Below are positions 17,461 to 26,310 of a stretch of 64,000 bases of DNA, one piece after another. The DNA comes from Ectopseudomonas toyotomiensis (GTDB lineage: Bacteria; Pseudomonadota; Gammaproteobacteria; Pseudomonadales; Pseudomonadaceae). The notes beneath the pieces are model-generated. The model was not told where the DNA came from. It made no database searches and saw only the letters and a list, made by a program, of their open reading frames with translations. The stretch covers positions 488,740 through 552,739 of the forward strand of contig NZ_FOXK01000003.1 in the NCBI RefSeq assembly GCF_900115695.1, given 5' to 3'. Position numbers and translations under genes: made by a program. Position 1 is the stretch's first letter. Each line of letters begins with the position of its first letter.

Positions 17461-17603
17461 GGTCGTTCTCCGGTGACTGGCAAAGCCTATTGCGCGGTCG
17501 CCACGCCGTCGCGGTACAGCCACCGCTGGGTTGAACCGTACAGTCTGGTCAAGTGCTGTCTGGATGGTTAGCCTCGGTTTTTTGCCGAACAAGGATAAAG
17601 GCG

Positions 17604-18251
17604 ATGCAACCAGACAATCCCTACAGTGCGCCACAGGTGGAGTTGCTCGACAGCGCGGGCGTACAGTCGTTGCCAGGTTGGAGCACCAGGCAACTGCAGG
17701 TGCTGGGCTGGCTGGCACTGGTCTCGGTGGTAGCCAACGCTCTGGTGGTCGGCCTTACATTTGCCGGAGCCCTGCTGGAGGCGGATGAAGCTGAATTGCT
17801 GTTTACCTACACCGACTGGCTTAGCCTGGCGCTGGCGTTACTCGGCTGCTACCTGCTGCTGCGTTTCAAAGCCTTTGCCGAAGCCCGCTTTTTCGCGCGC
17901 AACCTAAGCGTACCGATCTGGTTGCTGCTCGCGGTGACGCTGCTGCTGGAGGCAGTGGACATGCTTTTCGCTGACCAACTGTTCGCCGGATTGGACTGGC
18001 AGACCATCGGCTATATGGCGCTGTTGTGTCTTATGGGCATATGCACCACCTGGCTGGGGATACGGTTGCTCAAGCTGCAAAATCCCTATCCGGCGCTGAA
18101 AGTGATGGCCTGGCTCGATATCGTCGGTGGGCTGATGCTGGCCAGCGTGCTGTTGATGCTAGTGGCGCTGCTGCCGTTGCTTGGGGCCGGCGTGGCGCTG
18201 ATGCTGGTGTTCTTCAAGGGCGCTGCCGAGTTGCAGGGGATTGCGAGCTGA
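17604..18251 (+). CDS. Uncharacterised polytopic membrane protein (NPYSAPQ N-terminus)
   Basis: A 215-residue protein with a polar N-terminus MQPDNPYSAPQVELL and about five to six transmembrane segments (LGWLALVSVVANALVVGLTF, WLSLALALLGCYLLL, IWLLLAVTLLLEAVDML and two pairs near the C-terminus). The NPY-AP N-terminal tag is common in Pseudomonas membrane proteins of unknown function. The ATG at 17604 is chosen over an upstream in-frame ATG because AAGG precedes it and the tag begins there. It is divergent from LysE and ends at a strong terminator. Function not recognised. Confidence 0.7.
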   Translation: MQPDNPYSAPQVELLDSAGVQSLPGWSTRQLQVLGWLALVSVVANALVVGLTFAGALLEADEAELLFTYTDWLSLALALLGCYLLLRFKAFAEARFFARNLSVPIWLLLAVTLLLEAVDMLFADQLFAGLDWQTIGYMALLCLMGICTTWLGIRLLKLQNPYPALKVMAWLDIVGGLMLASVLLMLVALLPLLGAGVALMLVFFKGAAELQGIAS

Positions 18252-18265
18252 CTGCAGCGTAATGA

Positions 18266-18297
18266 CAGGAGCCGCCCATCGGGCGGCTCCTGTTTTT
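18266..18297 (+). terminator. Rho-independent terminator
   Basis: Perfect 12-base stem CAGGAGCCGCCC/GGGCGGCTCCTG with loop ATC, followed by TTTTTC. It ends the plus-strand membrane protein gene. There is no matching T-run on the minus strand for the TonB receptor gene. Confidence 0.9.
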
Positions 18298-18304
18298 CAG
18301 CCTG

Positions 18305-20743
18305 TTACCACTTGTAGTCGAGGCTGGCTGTGACCCGGCGTGGGTCGCCGGCATAGCAGTAGAAACCATCGCAGGTGGCCAGGTATTCCTTGTCGAACAG
18401 GTTGTTGGCGTTGAGCGATACGCTGGCGCCACGCAGGCTTGCATCGAGCTGGCCGAGGTCGTAACGCACCGCGGCGTCGTAGACGGTATAGGCGCTGCTG
18501 TGGCCGTATTCTTTTTCAGTCCACGCGAGGTTACCTACGCCAACGTTGTCGCTAGAGCCGATAAAGCGCGTTCCGAAACCGATGCTGAAGCCAGCCAATG
18601 GGCCTACGCTCCAGTCGTAGTCGGCCCAGATCGAGGCCTGGTGCTCGGGCGTCAGCGGTAGCGCGCGGTTCTTGTCACGTGGGTCGGCGACCTTGGTCAT
18701 CTTGCTGTTGGTGTAGGTGTAGGCGGCTGTCAGTTTCAGGTTGTCGGTGATGTTGCCTGTGGCTTCGAGTTCCAGGCCACGAACTTGCACTTCGCGCACC
18801 GGCTCGGTCGCTCCCCCGGTGCTGGTGGTTACGATATTTTGCCGCGTCAGGTCATAGACTGCGGCGCTGAGTAATATGTCGCTGCCGACTGGTTGATATT
18901 TAACGCCCAGCTCATACTGCTTGCCCGTACTGGGCTCGAATACCTCGCCCTTATGAGCGTTGAAGTCAGCGTCATAGTCGCTAAGAATCCCGCCTTGTTC
19001 CGCTTGGAAGGATTCAGCATAGGAAATATAGGGCACGAAACCGGATTCGAAGACATAGCTAAGCGAAGCATTGCCGCTGAATTGGCTGTCTCGTCGACTG
19101 TCTTTATAGTTGTCAGCGTTGTAGAACACTGCATCACTGTCCACTCGGTCCCAGCGACCGCCGAGAGTAAGGCGCCAGGCATCTAAGGACATTTGGTCTT
19201 GAAGGTACAGACCGACGTTGCGGTTCTTTTGATTGTAGTTTTGGTACGCCCTGTAAGAGACGTTACTGAAGTCCTGGCCATAGATCGGGTTTTTAATATT
19301 GCTGGCGGGAGCTGCGCCATATTGCCAGCGGTAATCCGTATTCACCCGTTGATAGTCAATACCGAGTAATAAAGTGTGCTCAACTTCTGCGGTGTTGAAG
19401 TTAGCCTGAAAATTATTGTCCACGGCAAAGTGACGGATATTCTGGTCGTATATGTTGGCCCCGCGTTGCAAGGTGCCATCATCGTCAACGGCGCCTACCC
19501 AGTTACCCGCTGTAATGATCTGGTTATCCAGTTCGAGTTTGCTGTAGCGCAGGTTCTGATTGAACTGCCAGGTATCGTTGATGCGGTGCTCGAAGGCGTA
19601 GCCCAGTGCATAGAAGGTCTTGTCGTAGAACTCCCAGTCCGGGTCGCCGAGGTTCTTGTGGTAGTCGACCTTGCCGGCCGGGGTGCTCAACTTGGTGCCT
19701 TGCAGCGGCAGGAACTGGCTGGTGCCGCCGGTATCGTCACGGTTGAACTGGCCGAGTAAGGTCAGTTTGCTGTCGTCGGCAATGTTCCAGGTCAGGCTGG
19801 GAGCCAGGTTGAAACGCTGGTCGTCCATATGCTCGATAACGGTGCCACTGTCACGGCCGGTACCGCTGAAACGGTAGAGAAAGCGACCTTCATCGTCGAT
19901 CTTGCCAGTGCTGTCGAAGCTGATCTGCTTGTGGTTGTAGTTACCAACTTGCACCTGCACTTCATGGCTGCTTTCGGCCTGCGGGCGGCGGCTGACGGCA
20001 TCCACCAGGCCACCTGGCGGGGTCTGGCCATACACTGCCGAGGCCGGGCCGCGCAGTACGGCGACGCGTTCCAGGTTCCAGGTTTCCAGTTTGGGCATGG
20101 CGTAGCTGCCCTTGGGCAGTGGTAGGCCATCGAGCATCTGGATCGGTTCGAAACCGCGGATTTTCATCCAGTCGGCGCGGCTGTCGCTGCCGTAGCTGCT
20201 GGCGATGACACCCGGCATATAGCGCACGGCGTCATCGAGGTTCTGCACCTTGCGGTCCTGCATCTGCTCACGGGTGGCGACGGAGATCGAGCGCGGGGTT
20301 TCCAGCAGCGGCGTGTCGGTCTTGGTGCCGGTCGCGGTGCGGTTGGCCAGATAACCACGGGTTGGGCCCCAGGCGGTCTCGGCGGCCTGTTCGCTGGCTG
20401 TCACGGTCACGTCCGGCAGTGCCATCGCTGCTTCTGCCGCAGGGGCCAGGCTGTAGGCGCCGCCGTTGCCGCCCTGCAGCTGCAGGCCGGTGCCACGCAG
20501 CGCTTGATTGAGGGCTTCGACGGCTTCGTAGTCGCCGCTGACCGGTGCCGAGCGCTTACCTTCGGTCAGGGCCGGATCGATGCTCAGGGTCACACCGGCC
20601 TGGCTGGCGATCTGGTTGAGCGTGGCTGCCAGAGGACCGGAGGGTAGTTGGTAGACTTCAGCATGGGCCAGCCCGGCATGGCCGGCAAAGGCGATGGTCA
20701 GGGCCAACAGCGTGTGGCGGAAAGGGGCAGGGCGGAAGGACAT
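18305..20743 (-). CDS. TonB-dependent siderophore receptor with STN signalling domain
   Basis: An 812-residue outer-membrane receptor. Residues 1-28 are a signal peptide (TLLALTIAFAGHAGLAHA). Residues ~30-100 form the secretin/TonB short N-terminal domain (LPSGPLAATLNQIASQAGV), which signals to an anti-sigma factor. The plug follows (TDTPLLETPRSISVATREQM, LDDAVRYMPGV, PGGLVDAVSRRP). The beta-barrel ends with an aromatic C-terminus (TASLDYKW). It resembles FhuA/FoxA/FpvA-type hydroxamate receptors. With fecR and fecI immediately upstream it forms a cell-surface signalling unit. The ligand is not determined; a ferrichrome/ferrioxamine-type xenosiderophore is a guess. Confidence 0.93.
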   Translation of the reverse strand: MSFRPAPFRHTLLALTIAFAGHAGLAHAEVYQLPSGPLAATLNQIASQAGVTLSIDPALTEGKRSAPVSGDYEAVEALNQALRGTGLQLQGGNGGAYSLAPAAEAAMALPDVTVTASEQAAETAWGPTRGYLANRTATGTKTDTPLLETPRSISVATREQMQDRKVQNLDDAVRYMPGVIASSYGSDSRADWMKIRGFEPIQMLDGLPLPKGSYAMPKLETWNLERVAVLRGPASAVYGQTPPGGLVDAVSRRPQAESSHEVQVQVGNYNHKQISFDSTGKIDDEGRFLYRFSGTGRDSGTVIEHMDDQRFNLAPSLTWNIADDSKLTLLGQFNRDDTGGTSQFLPLQGTKLSTPAGKVDYHKNLGDPDWEFYDKTFYALGYAFEHRINDTWQFNQNLRYSKLELDNQIITAGNWVGAVDDDGTLQRGANIYDQNIRHFAVDNNFQANFNTAEVEHTLLLGIDYQRVNTDYRWQYGAAPASNIKNPIYGQDFSNVSYRAYQNYNQKNRNVGLYLQDQMSLDAWRLTLGGRWDRVDSDAVFYNADNYKDSRRDSQFSGNASLSYVFESGFVPYISYAESFQAEQGGILSDYDADFNAHKGEVFEPSTGKQYELGVKYQPVGSDILLSAAVYDLTRQNIVTTSTGGATEPVREVQVRGLELEATGNITDNLKLTAAYTYTNSKMTKVADPRDKNRALPLTPEHQASIWADYDWSVGPLAGFSIGFGTRFIGSSDNVGVGNLAWTEKEYGHSSAYTVYDAAVRYDLGQLDASLRGASVSLNANNLFDKEYLATCDGFYCYAGDPRRVTASLDYKW

Positions 20744-20823
20744 TGCGAACGTCTCCTAAGAGTTAATGTATCTCAATGTCCTTTTGCCGAATCAGGAAAG
20801 AAAAATGACAGGGCCGGAGAAAA

Positions 20824-21783
20824 TTATTTTTCTGCCGGCACCACACGAGTCCACCAAGGGCCCAATTGCTCTGTACGCACGGGCAGGCTCAGCGCCAAAG
20901 CGGCCAGCGCCTTGTCGCTATCGTGCAGTGGGAAGCTGCCGCTGATGCGCAGCCCGGCCAGGCTCGGATCGAGGCTCAGATAGCCACTGCGGTATTCGCC
21001 GAGCTGATCGATCAGACGCTGCAAGGGCAGGTTGTCCGCCACCAGCATGCCGCGACTCCAGGCGTCGGCACCGATGGGTGCTGGGTGGCTGTCGCTGAGG
21101 TGCTGGCGGTCCATGAGCACCTGTTCGCCGCTGTGGATGATGCGTTCCTGCGAGCCGGCCAGCGGCCTGGCAGCGACCGCTGACTGCAGCACGATCAGTT
21201 CGGTCGCAGCACCTTCGCGCCGGACCAGGAAGCGCGTCCCCAAGGCACGCAGTCGTCCCTGCTCCGTTTCGACGATGAAGGGGCGGGTATCGCCCTTGGC
21301 GGTCTGAACCAGAATTTCGCCGCTGCGCAGGTGCAGGCGTCGTTCGTTGTCGTCGAATTCGATATCCAGCGCACTGCGGCTGTTGAGACGCACCTGGCTG
21401 CGGTCGGCGAGCAGCAGGTCGCGTTGTTCTCCGCTGGCGGTATGGTAGTCGGCGAGGTAGTCGCCAAGCGGGCGCTGCTGAGCCAGCAGCACCAGCGTTA
21501 TGCCCGTGGCCAGAAGCAGACCCAGTGCGCTACCGCCAAGGCGGCGCAGGCTGCGGCGACGGCTGACGCTGCTCTGCAACAGGGCGCGTCGCGCCATCGG
21601 CGTGCTGGCGGCAGAAAGCTGCTGGTCGATACCGCCGAGGCGTCGCCAGACCAGGTCATGCTCCGGGTGCGCGGCCAGCCAGTGGGCGAAGTCGTGACGT
21701 TGCTGCTCGCTGGCTTCGCCTGAGTCCAGGCACAGCTGCCAGGCGATGGCCTCATCGAGCACGCGAGCCGAGACCTGGCTCAT
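20824..21783 (-). CDS. FecR-family anti-sigma regulator
   Basis: A 319-residue protein with a cytoplasmic N-terminal anti-sigma region (EAIAWQLCLDSGEASEQQRH, DFAHWLAAHPEHDLVWRRL), one transmembrane helix near residues 85-105 (LGLLLATGITLVLLAQQ) and a periplasmic FecR domain (TASGEQRDLLLADRSQVRLN; RLRALGTRFLVRREG). The ATG at 21781-21783 overlaps the sigma-factor stop by 4 bases (ATGA), so the two are coupled. It relays binding of a ferri-siderophore by the downstream TonB receptor to the sigma factor. Confidence 0.93.
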   Translation of the reverse strand: MSQVSARVLDEAIAWQLCLDSGEASEQQRHDFAHWLAAHPEHDLVWRRLGGIDQQLSAASTPMARRALLQSSVSRRRSLRRLGGSALGLLLATGITLVLLAQQRPLGDYLADYHTASGEQRDLLLADRSQVRLNSRSALDIEFDDNERRLHLRSGEILVQTAKGDTRPFIVETEQGRLRALGTRFLVRREGAATELIVLQSAVAARPLAGSQERIIHSGEQVLMDRQHLSDSHPAPIGADAWSRGMLVADNLPLQRLIDQLGEYRSGYLSLDPSLAGLRISGSFPLHDSDKALAALALSLPVRTEQLGPWWTRVVPAEK

Positions 21784-22304
21784 TGCGGCGCTCCGTACAG
21801 CGCGATGTAGCACTGGCGCAGGCCCTGGGCGAGGTATTGACGCACGCGTGACGGGGACACGCCAAGACGCTCGGCGATCTCGGCATGACCGAGGCCATCC
21901 AGACGGTTATAGAGGAACGCTGCGCGTGCCTTGCTCGACAGCTGGCCGAGCAGGCGATCGATCTCGGCCAGTTGCTCCAGGGCCAGGGCCTGTTCTTCCG
22001 GGCTGGGTTGCACGGCTTCAGGAGCCAGCGCGAGTTCTTCCAGATAGGCACGCTCCAGCGCATGGCGGCGAAACTGGTCGACCAACAGCCCCTTGGCGAT
22101 GGTGGTGAGCAGGGCTCTGGGCTCGCGCGGGCTGTGCAGGTCGGCGCGACCGAGCAGGCGGACGAAGGTGTCCTGGCTCAGGTCTTCGGCGCGCTGCGCG
22201 CAGTTCAGGCTTTTGCGCAGCCAGCCGAACAGCCAGTCACGGTGATCGCGATAAAGCACACCGACCAGCTGCTGATTGCTGGAATCCTGAACCGACACGC
22301 GCAC
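21780..22304 (-). CDS. ECF sigma factor, FecI type
   Basis: A 174-residue sigma-70-family protein with region 2 (LYRDHRDWLFGWLRKSLNC, AEDLSQDTFVRLLGR) and region 4 (LDGLGHAEIAERLGVSPSRVRQYLAQGL). The start is a GTG at 22304; a second GTG two codons later, nearer to the AGG, is equally possible. The minus-strand operon fecI-fecR-receptor has a Fur-box-like sequence just upstream, so expression should rise under iron starvation and be amplified when the receptor binds its siderophore. Confidence 0.92.
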   Translation of the reverse strand: MRVSVQDSSNQQLVGVLYRDHRDWLFGWLRKSLNCAQRAEDLSQDTFVRLLGRADLHSPREPRALLTTIAKGLLVDQFRRHALERAYLEELALAPEAVQPSPEEQALALEQLAEIDRLLGQLSSKARAAFLYNRLDGLGHAEIAERLGVSPSRVRQYLAQGLRQCYIALYGAPQ

Positions 22305-22326
22305 CTCGCGAGATCTAAGTTAAGGT

Positions 22327-22347
22327 GATAATGATTCGCATATGATT
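22327..22347 (-). promoter_or_regulatory. Fur-box-like site upstream of the FecI-type sigma gene
   Basis: GATAATGATTCGCATATGATT lies 23 bases upstream of the sigma gene start. Twelve of 19 positions agree with the consensus GATAATGATAATCATTATC, including an intact GATAATGAT half. The position fits iron repression of the sigma operon. Confidence 0.7.
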
Positions 22348-22427
22348 GCAGAGGTCGTGTCAGGGTGCAATCACGCTTTGGCGTGGCATGACCGGTGGCG
22401 CGAAGGGCAGGGGAAGGACGGCAAGGA

Positions 22428-22496
22428 AATCGCGGATGCAGGCGCGAGCTCGGCCCGTAAAGGGCGCGGGTTCGCGAGCAGAGCCGCTCCTACGGG
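22428..22496. repeat. REP-like element (sigma gene to MarR gap)
   Basis: The segment holds GC-rich short palindromes (GCGCGAGCTCGGCCC, GGGCGCGGGTTCGCGAGC) and ends AGCCGCTCCTACGGG, the typical end of Pseudomonas GTAGGAGCGGC repeats. No coding potential was seen in the rest of this 210-base gap. Confidence 0.55.
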
Positions 22497-22514
22497 GAAG
22501 TGTGACGATGATGC

Positions 22515-23036
22515 CTAGGTGCGTTCCTGGCGGCTACGTGCCAGGGCGTGATTGACTTCCAGCCAACCCTGCACGGCCTCTTCGCCCATCTCGCCGAACA
22601 CGCGCTGTAGCAGGCGTGCTTGTTCGCGCCGCAGGGCCTGTTCCAGCTTGGCGCCTTCGGTGGTGAAGCCGAGCACACGCTTGCGCTTGTCGTCCGCGGC
22701 AGCCTCGCTCTGCACCAGATTCATCTCGATCAGCTGGCGCAACGGCATGTTCAGCGCCTGCTTGCTCACGCCCAGGTAACCCAGCAGCTCGGTCATGTTC
22801 AGGCCCGGGTACTTGGCGATGAAGAACAGAATGCGGTGATGCACGCGTGACAGGCCGCGCTTGGCGAGCATCTCGTCGGGCTTGGCAGTGAAGGCCTGGT
22901 AGCCGAAGAAGAAGGCTTCCATGGCGGCCTGCTGAGCGGCGGAATTCTTGATGACCTGCGCCCCATGACGGCCGGCCTGCTTGCCCTCGGCGGGCGACGT
23001 CAAAAACTTCTCGGAGAAATTTTTTAGGTCAGTCAT
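22515..23036 (-). CDS. MarR-family transcriptional regulator
   Basis: A 173-residue regulator with a ~50-residue polar N-terminal extension, then the winged helix: LSRVHHRILFFIAKYPGLNM, ELLGYLGVSKQALNMPLRQL (recognition helix) and the wing SEAAADDKRKRVLGFT. The start is the ATG at 23034-23036. It is divergent from an aminotransferase gene with an 83-base gap holding a 15-base palindrome, so it probably regulates itself and that gene. The ligand is unknown. Confidence 0.88.
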   Translation of the reverse strand: MTDLKNFSEKFLTSPAEGKQAGRHGAQVIKNSAAQQAAMEAFFFGYQAFTAKPDEMLAKRGLSRVHHRILFFIAKYPGLNMTELLGYLGVSKQALNMPLRQLIEMNLVQSEAAADDKRKRVLGFTTEGAKLEQALRREQARLLQRVFGEMGEEAVQGWLEVNHALARSRQERT

Positions 23037-23069
23037 ATTGACGTATCTCTGGTCGGCGGCGTAGTTTCG

Positions 23070-23084
23070 GTCAAGCAGTTTGAC
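23070..23084. promoter_or_regulatory. Candidate MarR operator
   Basis: GTCAAGCAGTTTGAC is a 15-base palindrome with six of seven pairs matched, located between the divergent marR-like and aminotransferase genes. Size and position fit MarR operators. No experimental consensus is known to me for this regulator. Confidence 0.5.
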
Positions 23085-23119
23085 TTAATTCCAATGACTT
23101 TTGCACCCCAGGACACCCC

Positions 23120-24277
23120 ATGGCCTTCTCCGAACGCATCGCCCGCCTGAAAAGCTCCCTGATCCGTGAAATTCTTGCCGCGGCGCAGCGTCCGGAAGTG
23201 ATGTCCTTTGCCGGTGGCCTGCCGGCCGAGCCGATGCTGCCGAAGGTGGACTGGGCCAAGATGCCGGCGAGCATGGGCCAGTACGGCATGAGCGAGGGCG
23301 AGCCGGCGTTGCGCGAGGCTATCGCTGCCGAAGCGCGCGCCCTGGGTGTGCCCTGCGATGCCAGCCAGGTGCTGATCGTCAGCGGCTCGCAGCAGACCTT
23401 GGACTTGGCGTCCAAGCTGTTCATCGATCCGGGCACCGAAGTGCTGCTCGAAGCGCCGACTTACCTGGCTGCCCTGCAGGCCTTTCAACTGTTCGGCGCC
23501 GACTGCATCAGCGTACCGCAAGAGGCCGACGGCCCTGAGCTGGCGGCTCTGCGTCAGCGTCTGGAGGATCACAAGCCGGCTTTCGCCTACCTGATCCCGA
23601 CGTTCCAGAATCCGTCCGGCACCCGTTACAGCGAAGCCAAGCGTGAAGCCGTGGCGGCCCTGCTCGACGAGTTCGGCGTTACCCTGATCGAGGACGAGCC
23701 GTACCGCGAGCTGGTGTTCGATGCCGGTAGCGCCACCCCCATCGTCAGCCGCCTGCAGAAGGCCAGCTGGATCTACACCGGTACCGTTTCCAAGACGCTG
23801 CTGCCGGGCCTGCGTGTCGGCTACCTGATCGCCACCAAGGACCTGTACCCGCATCTGCTGCGCCTGAAACAGTCGGCTGACCTGCACACCAACCGCATCG
23901 GTCAGTGGCAGGCGCTGCAGTGGTTGGGCAACGAGCAGTACCGCGGCCACCTGGCCGAGCTGCGTGACTTCTACCGCATTCGCCGCGACGCCATGCAGAC
24001 GGCGCTGCTGGAGCACTTCGGCGATCTGGCCGAGTGGGAAATCCCTCAGGGTGGCCTGTTCTTCTGGCTGACCCTGAAGCAGCCGCTCGACACCCGCACG
24101 CTGCTCGACGCGGCGCTGGCGCAGAACGTCGCCTTCATGCCGGGCGAGCCGTTCTTCATCGATCCGGACGCCAACCCAGGCCACCTGCGACTGAATTTCA
24201 GCCATGTGGCGCCGGAGCGTCTGGGTGAGGGGCTGCGCCGGTTGGCGGCGGTGATCCGAGAGGCGCAGAACCGGTGA
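23120..24277 (+). CDS. PLP-dependent aminotransferase, class I/II (2-aminoadipate/MocR-domain type)
   Basis: A 385-residue fold-type I enzyme beginning MAFSERIARLKSSLIREILA. SGSQQTLDLASKL (~88-100) binds the PLP phosphate, FQNPSGTRYS (~162) is the conserved NPxG region, EDEPYREL (~191) holds the PLP-N1 aspartate, and TVSKTLLPGLRVGY contains the Schiff-base K225. It resembles LysN-type 2-aminoadipate aminotransferases and the catalytic half of MocR regulators, without the GntR DNA-binding part. The substrate is unknown. It is divergent from a MarR regulator, suggesting inducible expression. Confidence 0.87.
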   Translation: MAFSERIARLKSSLIREILAAAQRPEVMSFAGGLPAEPMLPKVDWAKMPASMGQYGMSEGEPALREAIAAEARALGVPCDASQVLIVSGSQQTLDLASKLFIDPGTEVLLEAPTYLAALQAFQLFGADCISVPQEADGPELAALRQRLEDHKPAFAYLIPTFQNPSGTRYSEAKREAVAALLDEFGVTLIEDEPYRELVFDAGSATPIVSRLQKASWIYTGTVSKTLLPGLRVGYLIATKDLYPHLLRLKQSADLHTNRIGQWQALQWLGNEQYRGHLAELRDFYRIRRDAMQTALLEHFGDLAEWEIPQGGLFFWLTLKQPLDTRTLLDAALAQNVAFMPGEPFFIDPDANPGHLRLNFSHVAPERLGEGLRRLAAVIREAQNR

Positions 24278-24287
24278 TTAATTCTTA

Positions 24288-24362
24288 CCCCTGCAGGAGC
24301 GGCTGGGCGGCCTTGTGCTTCAGCCGCGATTTTCGCGGATAAATCCGCTCCAGAAGCAGGGG
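24288..24362. repeat. REP-like palindromic element
   Basis: CCCCTGC and GCAGGGG bound a segment with GGAGCGGCTGGGCGGCC, CTTCAGCCGCGA, CGCGATTTTCGCG and GCGGATAAATCCGC. It is the common Pseudomonas AGGAGCGGCT...CAGCCGCGA repeat and lies between the aminotransferase and GST genes. Confidence 0.7.
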
Positions 24363-24409
24363 CCATTGGCGGCGAGCGTGCCGCGAAGTTGGAGAGGGAG
24401 GGCAACGCG

Positions 24410-25012
24410 ATGTTCAAGGTCTACGGCGATTACCGCTCGGGTAACTGCTACAAGGTCAAGCTGATGCTGCATCTGCTGGGCAAGGAGTACCAGTGGATTG
24501 CCATCGATATCCTCAAGGGCGAGACACAGAGCGAAGCCTTCCTCGCCAAGAACCCCAACGGCAAGATCCCGGTGCTGGAGCTGGAAGACGGCACCTGTCT
24601 GTGGGAGTCCAACGCCATCCTCAACTTCCTCGCCGATGGCAGTGAGTTCCTGCCGACCGAGCCGCGCTTGCGCACCCAGGTGCTGCAGTGGCAGTTCTTC
24701 GAGCAGTACAGCCATGAGCCCTACGTTGCGGTTGCGCGTTTCATCCAGCTCTATCAGGGCATGCCCGAGGAACGCCGCGAGGAGCACGCGCGCTGCCTGA
24801 AGCTCGGCTACAAGGCCCTGAAGGTGATGGAGAAGCAGCTCGAACGCACGCCCTATCTGGTCGGCGAGCATTACTCCATCGCCGATATCGCTCTGTATGC
24901 CTACACACACGTGGCTCACGAGGGCGGCTTCAGCCTCGAAGCCTTTCCGGCGGTTCGCGCCTGGCTCGATAGGGTCGCCAGTCATCCACGCCACGTGACC
25001 ATGCTCGGCTGA
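24410..25012 (+). CDS. Glutathione S-transferase family protein
   Basis: A 200-residue GST. The N-terminal thioredoxin-like domain has the active-site serine region YGDYRSGNCYKVKLML, the cis-proline motif GKIPVLEL and ESNAIL for gamma-glutamyl binding. The all-helical C-terminal domain ends with YSIADIALYAYTHVAHEGG, the N-capping box. The ATG at 24410 follows GGAGAGGGAG. The last base is adjacent to the stop of the convergent AraC gene. The substrate is unknown. Confidence 0.9.
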   Translation: MFKVYGDYRSGNCYKVKLMLHLLGKEYQWIAIDILKGETQSEAFLAKNPNGKIPVLELEDGTCLWESNAILNFLADGSEFLPTEPRLRTQVLQWQFFEQYSHEPYVAVARFIQLYQGMPEERREEHARCLKLGYKALKVMEKQLERTPYLVGEHYSIADIALYAYTHVAHEGGFSLEAFPAVRAWLDRVASHPRHVTMLG

Positions 25013-25582
25013 TCACGGCTCGGCGATGGCCTGCGTCCGAGAGGCGCAGCGCTGCCGCCATATCAAGGGGCTCAATCCGGTCTCGCGGCGAAAGGTGCGG
25101 GTGAAATGCGACTGGTCGCAGAAGCCGTGGGCGTGGGCGATCTGCGTCAATGGCTGGTCGGTGGCCAGCATCATCTCCCTGGCTGCTTCGATGCGTTTGC
25201 GTGCCACGTAGGCCAGTGGTGTGATGCCGAAGGTCTGTTTGAATACATGGGAAAAATGGCTGCTGCTCAGTTTGAGTTGGGCGGCCAGATCGCAGGTACG
25301 AATGGCAGCGGCCAGGTTGTCGCTGATGTACTGATCCAGGCGTCGCGTCTGCCAGCGTGTCAGACCGTTTGTGCAATGACGAATGCCACACTGCTTGCTG
25401 GCGTTGACTTGGCGTAGCAGCGTCATGGCCTGCTCGACATGCACGTAGGCGCTTTGCGTGTCCTCCAGCAGCTGCGTTTCAGCCTCCGCGAGCAAGGCAG
25501 CGATACGGTCCAGCAGCTGCGGGTCTGGCCTGGCCTGGTGCAAGCAGGGCGTAATTGCCTGAAGTTCGCCGAACGAGCCCAT
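25013..25582 (-). CDS. AraC-family transcriptional regulator (short N-terminus)
   Basis: A 189-residue protein starting MGSFGELQAITPCLHQ behind a perfect AAGGAGG. A short helical N-terminal part (to ~75) precedes the two AraC helix-turn-helix units: IRTCDLAAQLKLSSSHFSHV and PLTQIAHAHGFCDQSHFTRTF, ending in the ETGLSPLIWR tail. No cupin ligand domain is present, so it may be controlled by expression or by a small effector. It converges on the GST and lies upstream of no obvious target. Confidence 0.87.
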   Translation of the reverse strand: MGSFGELQAITPCLHQARPDPQLLDRIAALLAEAETQLLEDTQSAYVHVEQAMTLLRQVNASKQCGIRHCTNGLTRWQTRRLDQYISDNLAAAIRTCDLAAQLKLSSSHFSHVFKQTFGITPLAYVARKRIEAAREMMLATDQPLTQIAHAHGFCDQSHFTRTFRRETGLSPLIWRQRCASRTQAIAEP

Positions 25583-25668
25583 TGCCAGCCTCCTTATCTC
25601 ATTGGTTGTAAAGCATGCGCGGCGCAGTCGGCGGCGCACAGCTCACAAGGAGGGGAAGGGTGACAACA

Positions 25669-26310
25669 CTAAAGTGGGGTGCCGATCTCCAGCACGCCGC
25701 GCTGCACGGCGATGGCCACTGCATGGGTGCGATTGTTGGCGCGGAGTTTGTCCATGATCAGGCGCATATGGCCTTTGACCGTGTCTTCGGTGATACGCAG
25801 TTGCAGCGCAATATCGCGATTCGAGTAACCCAGAGCTGCTGCCTGCAGAACCTCCACTTCACGTCGGCTGAGGCACTGCTGGCCAATGTGCTGAGCCAGA
25901 TCGGCGGCGATCTCGGGCGGAATATGGCGTTTACCAGCGGCCAGACTGCGAATGGTCTCCACCAGCTCCTTGCGCAGTGTGCTTTTCAGCAGATAGGCCT
26001 GCGCGCCAGCCTGGATAGCATGCAGCGCACGTACATCACCGCGGTAGGTAGTGAGGATGGCGATGCGCGCATCCGGGCATTCGCCGCGAATCGCCAGGAT
26101 GCTGTCGATGCCGTTCATATGGGGCATCTGCAGGTCCATCAGGGTGACGTCGGGCCGTAGCTGACGAAAACATTCCAGTGCTTCGCGACCATCGCTGGCC
26201 TCGCCGACCAGATCGATATCCGCCTGCCCGGCGAGTACGGCAGCGATGCCCTCGCGCAGCAGAGGGTGGTCATCGGCGACCAGCACACGGATGGGGTTGG
26301 CAGCGGTCAT
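25669..26310 (-). CDS. NarL/FixJ-family response regulator
   Basis: A 213-residue regulator. The receiver has DD14-15 (VLVADDHPLLREG), the phospho-acceptor aspartate in DVTLMDLQMPHMNG (near 58) and K near 108 (AYLLKSTLRKEL). The C-terminal LuxR-type HTH is LSRREVEVLQAAALGYSNRDIA with LRITEDTVKGHMRLIMDKL. The start codon overlaps the stop of the large sensor kinase gene (ATGA), giving a clear cognate pair at the end of the minus-strand array. Confidence 0.95.
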   Translation of the reverse strand: MTAANPIRVLVADDHPLLREGIAAVLAGQADIDLVGEASDGREALECFRQLRPDVTLMDLQMPHMNGIDSILAIRGECPDARIAILTTYRGDVRALHAIQAGAQAYLLKSTLRKELVETIRSLAAGKRHIPPEIAADLAQHIGQQCLSRREVEVLQAAALGYSNRDIALQLRITEDTVKGHMRLIMDKLRANNRTHAVAIAVQRGVLEIGTPL

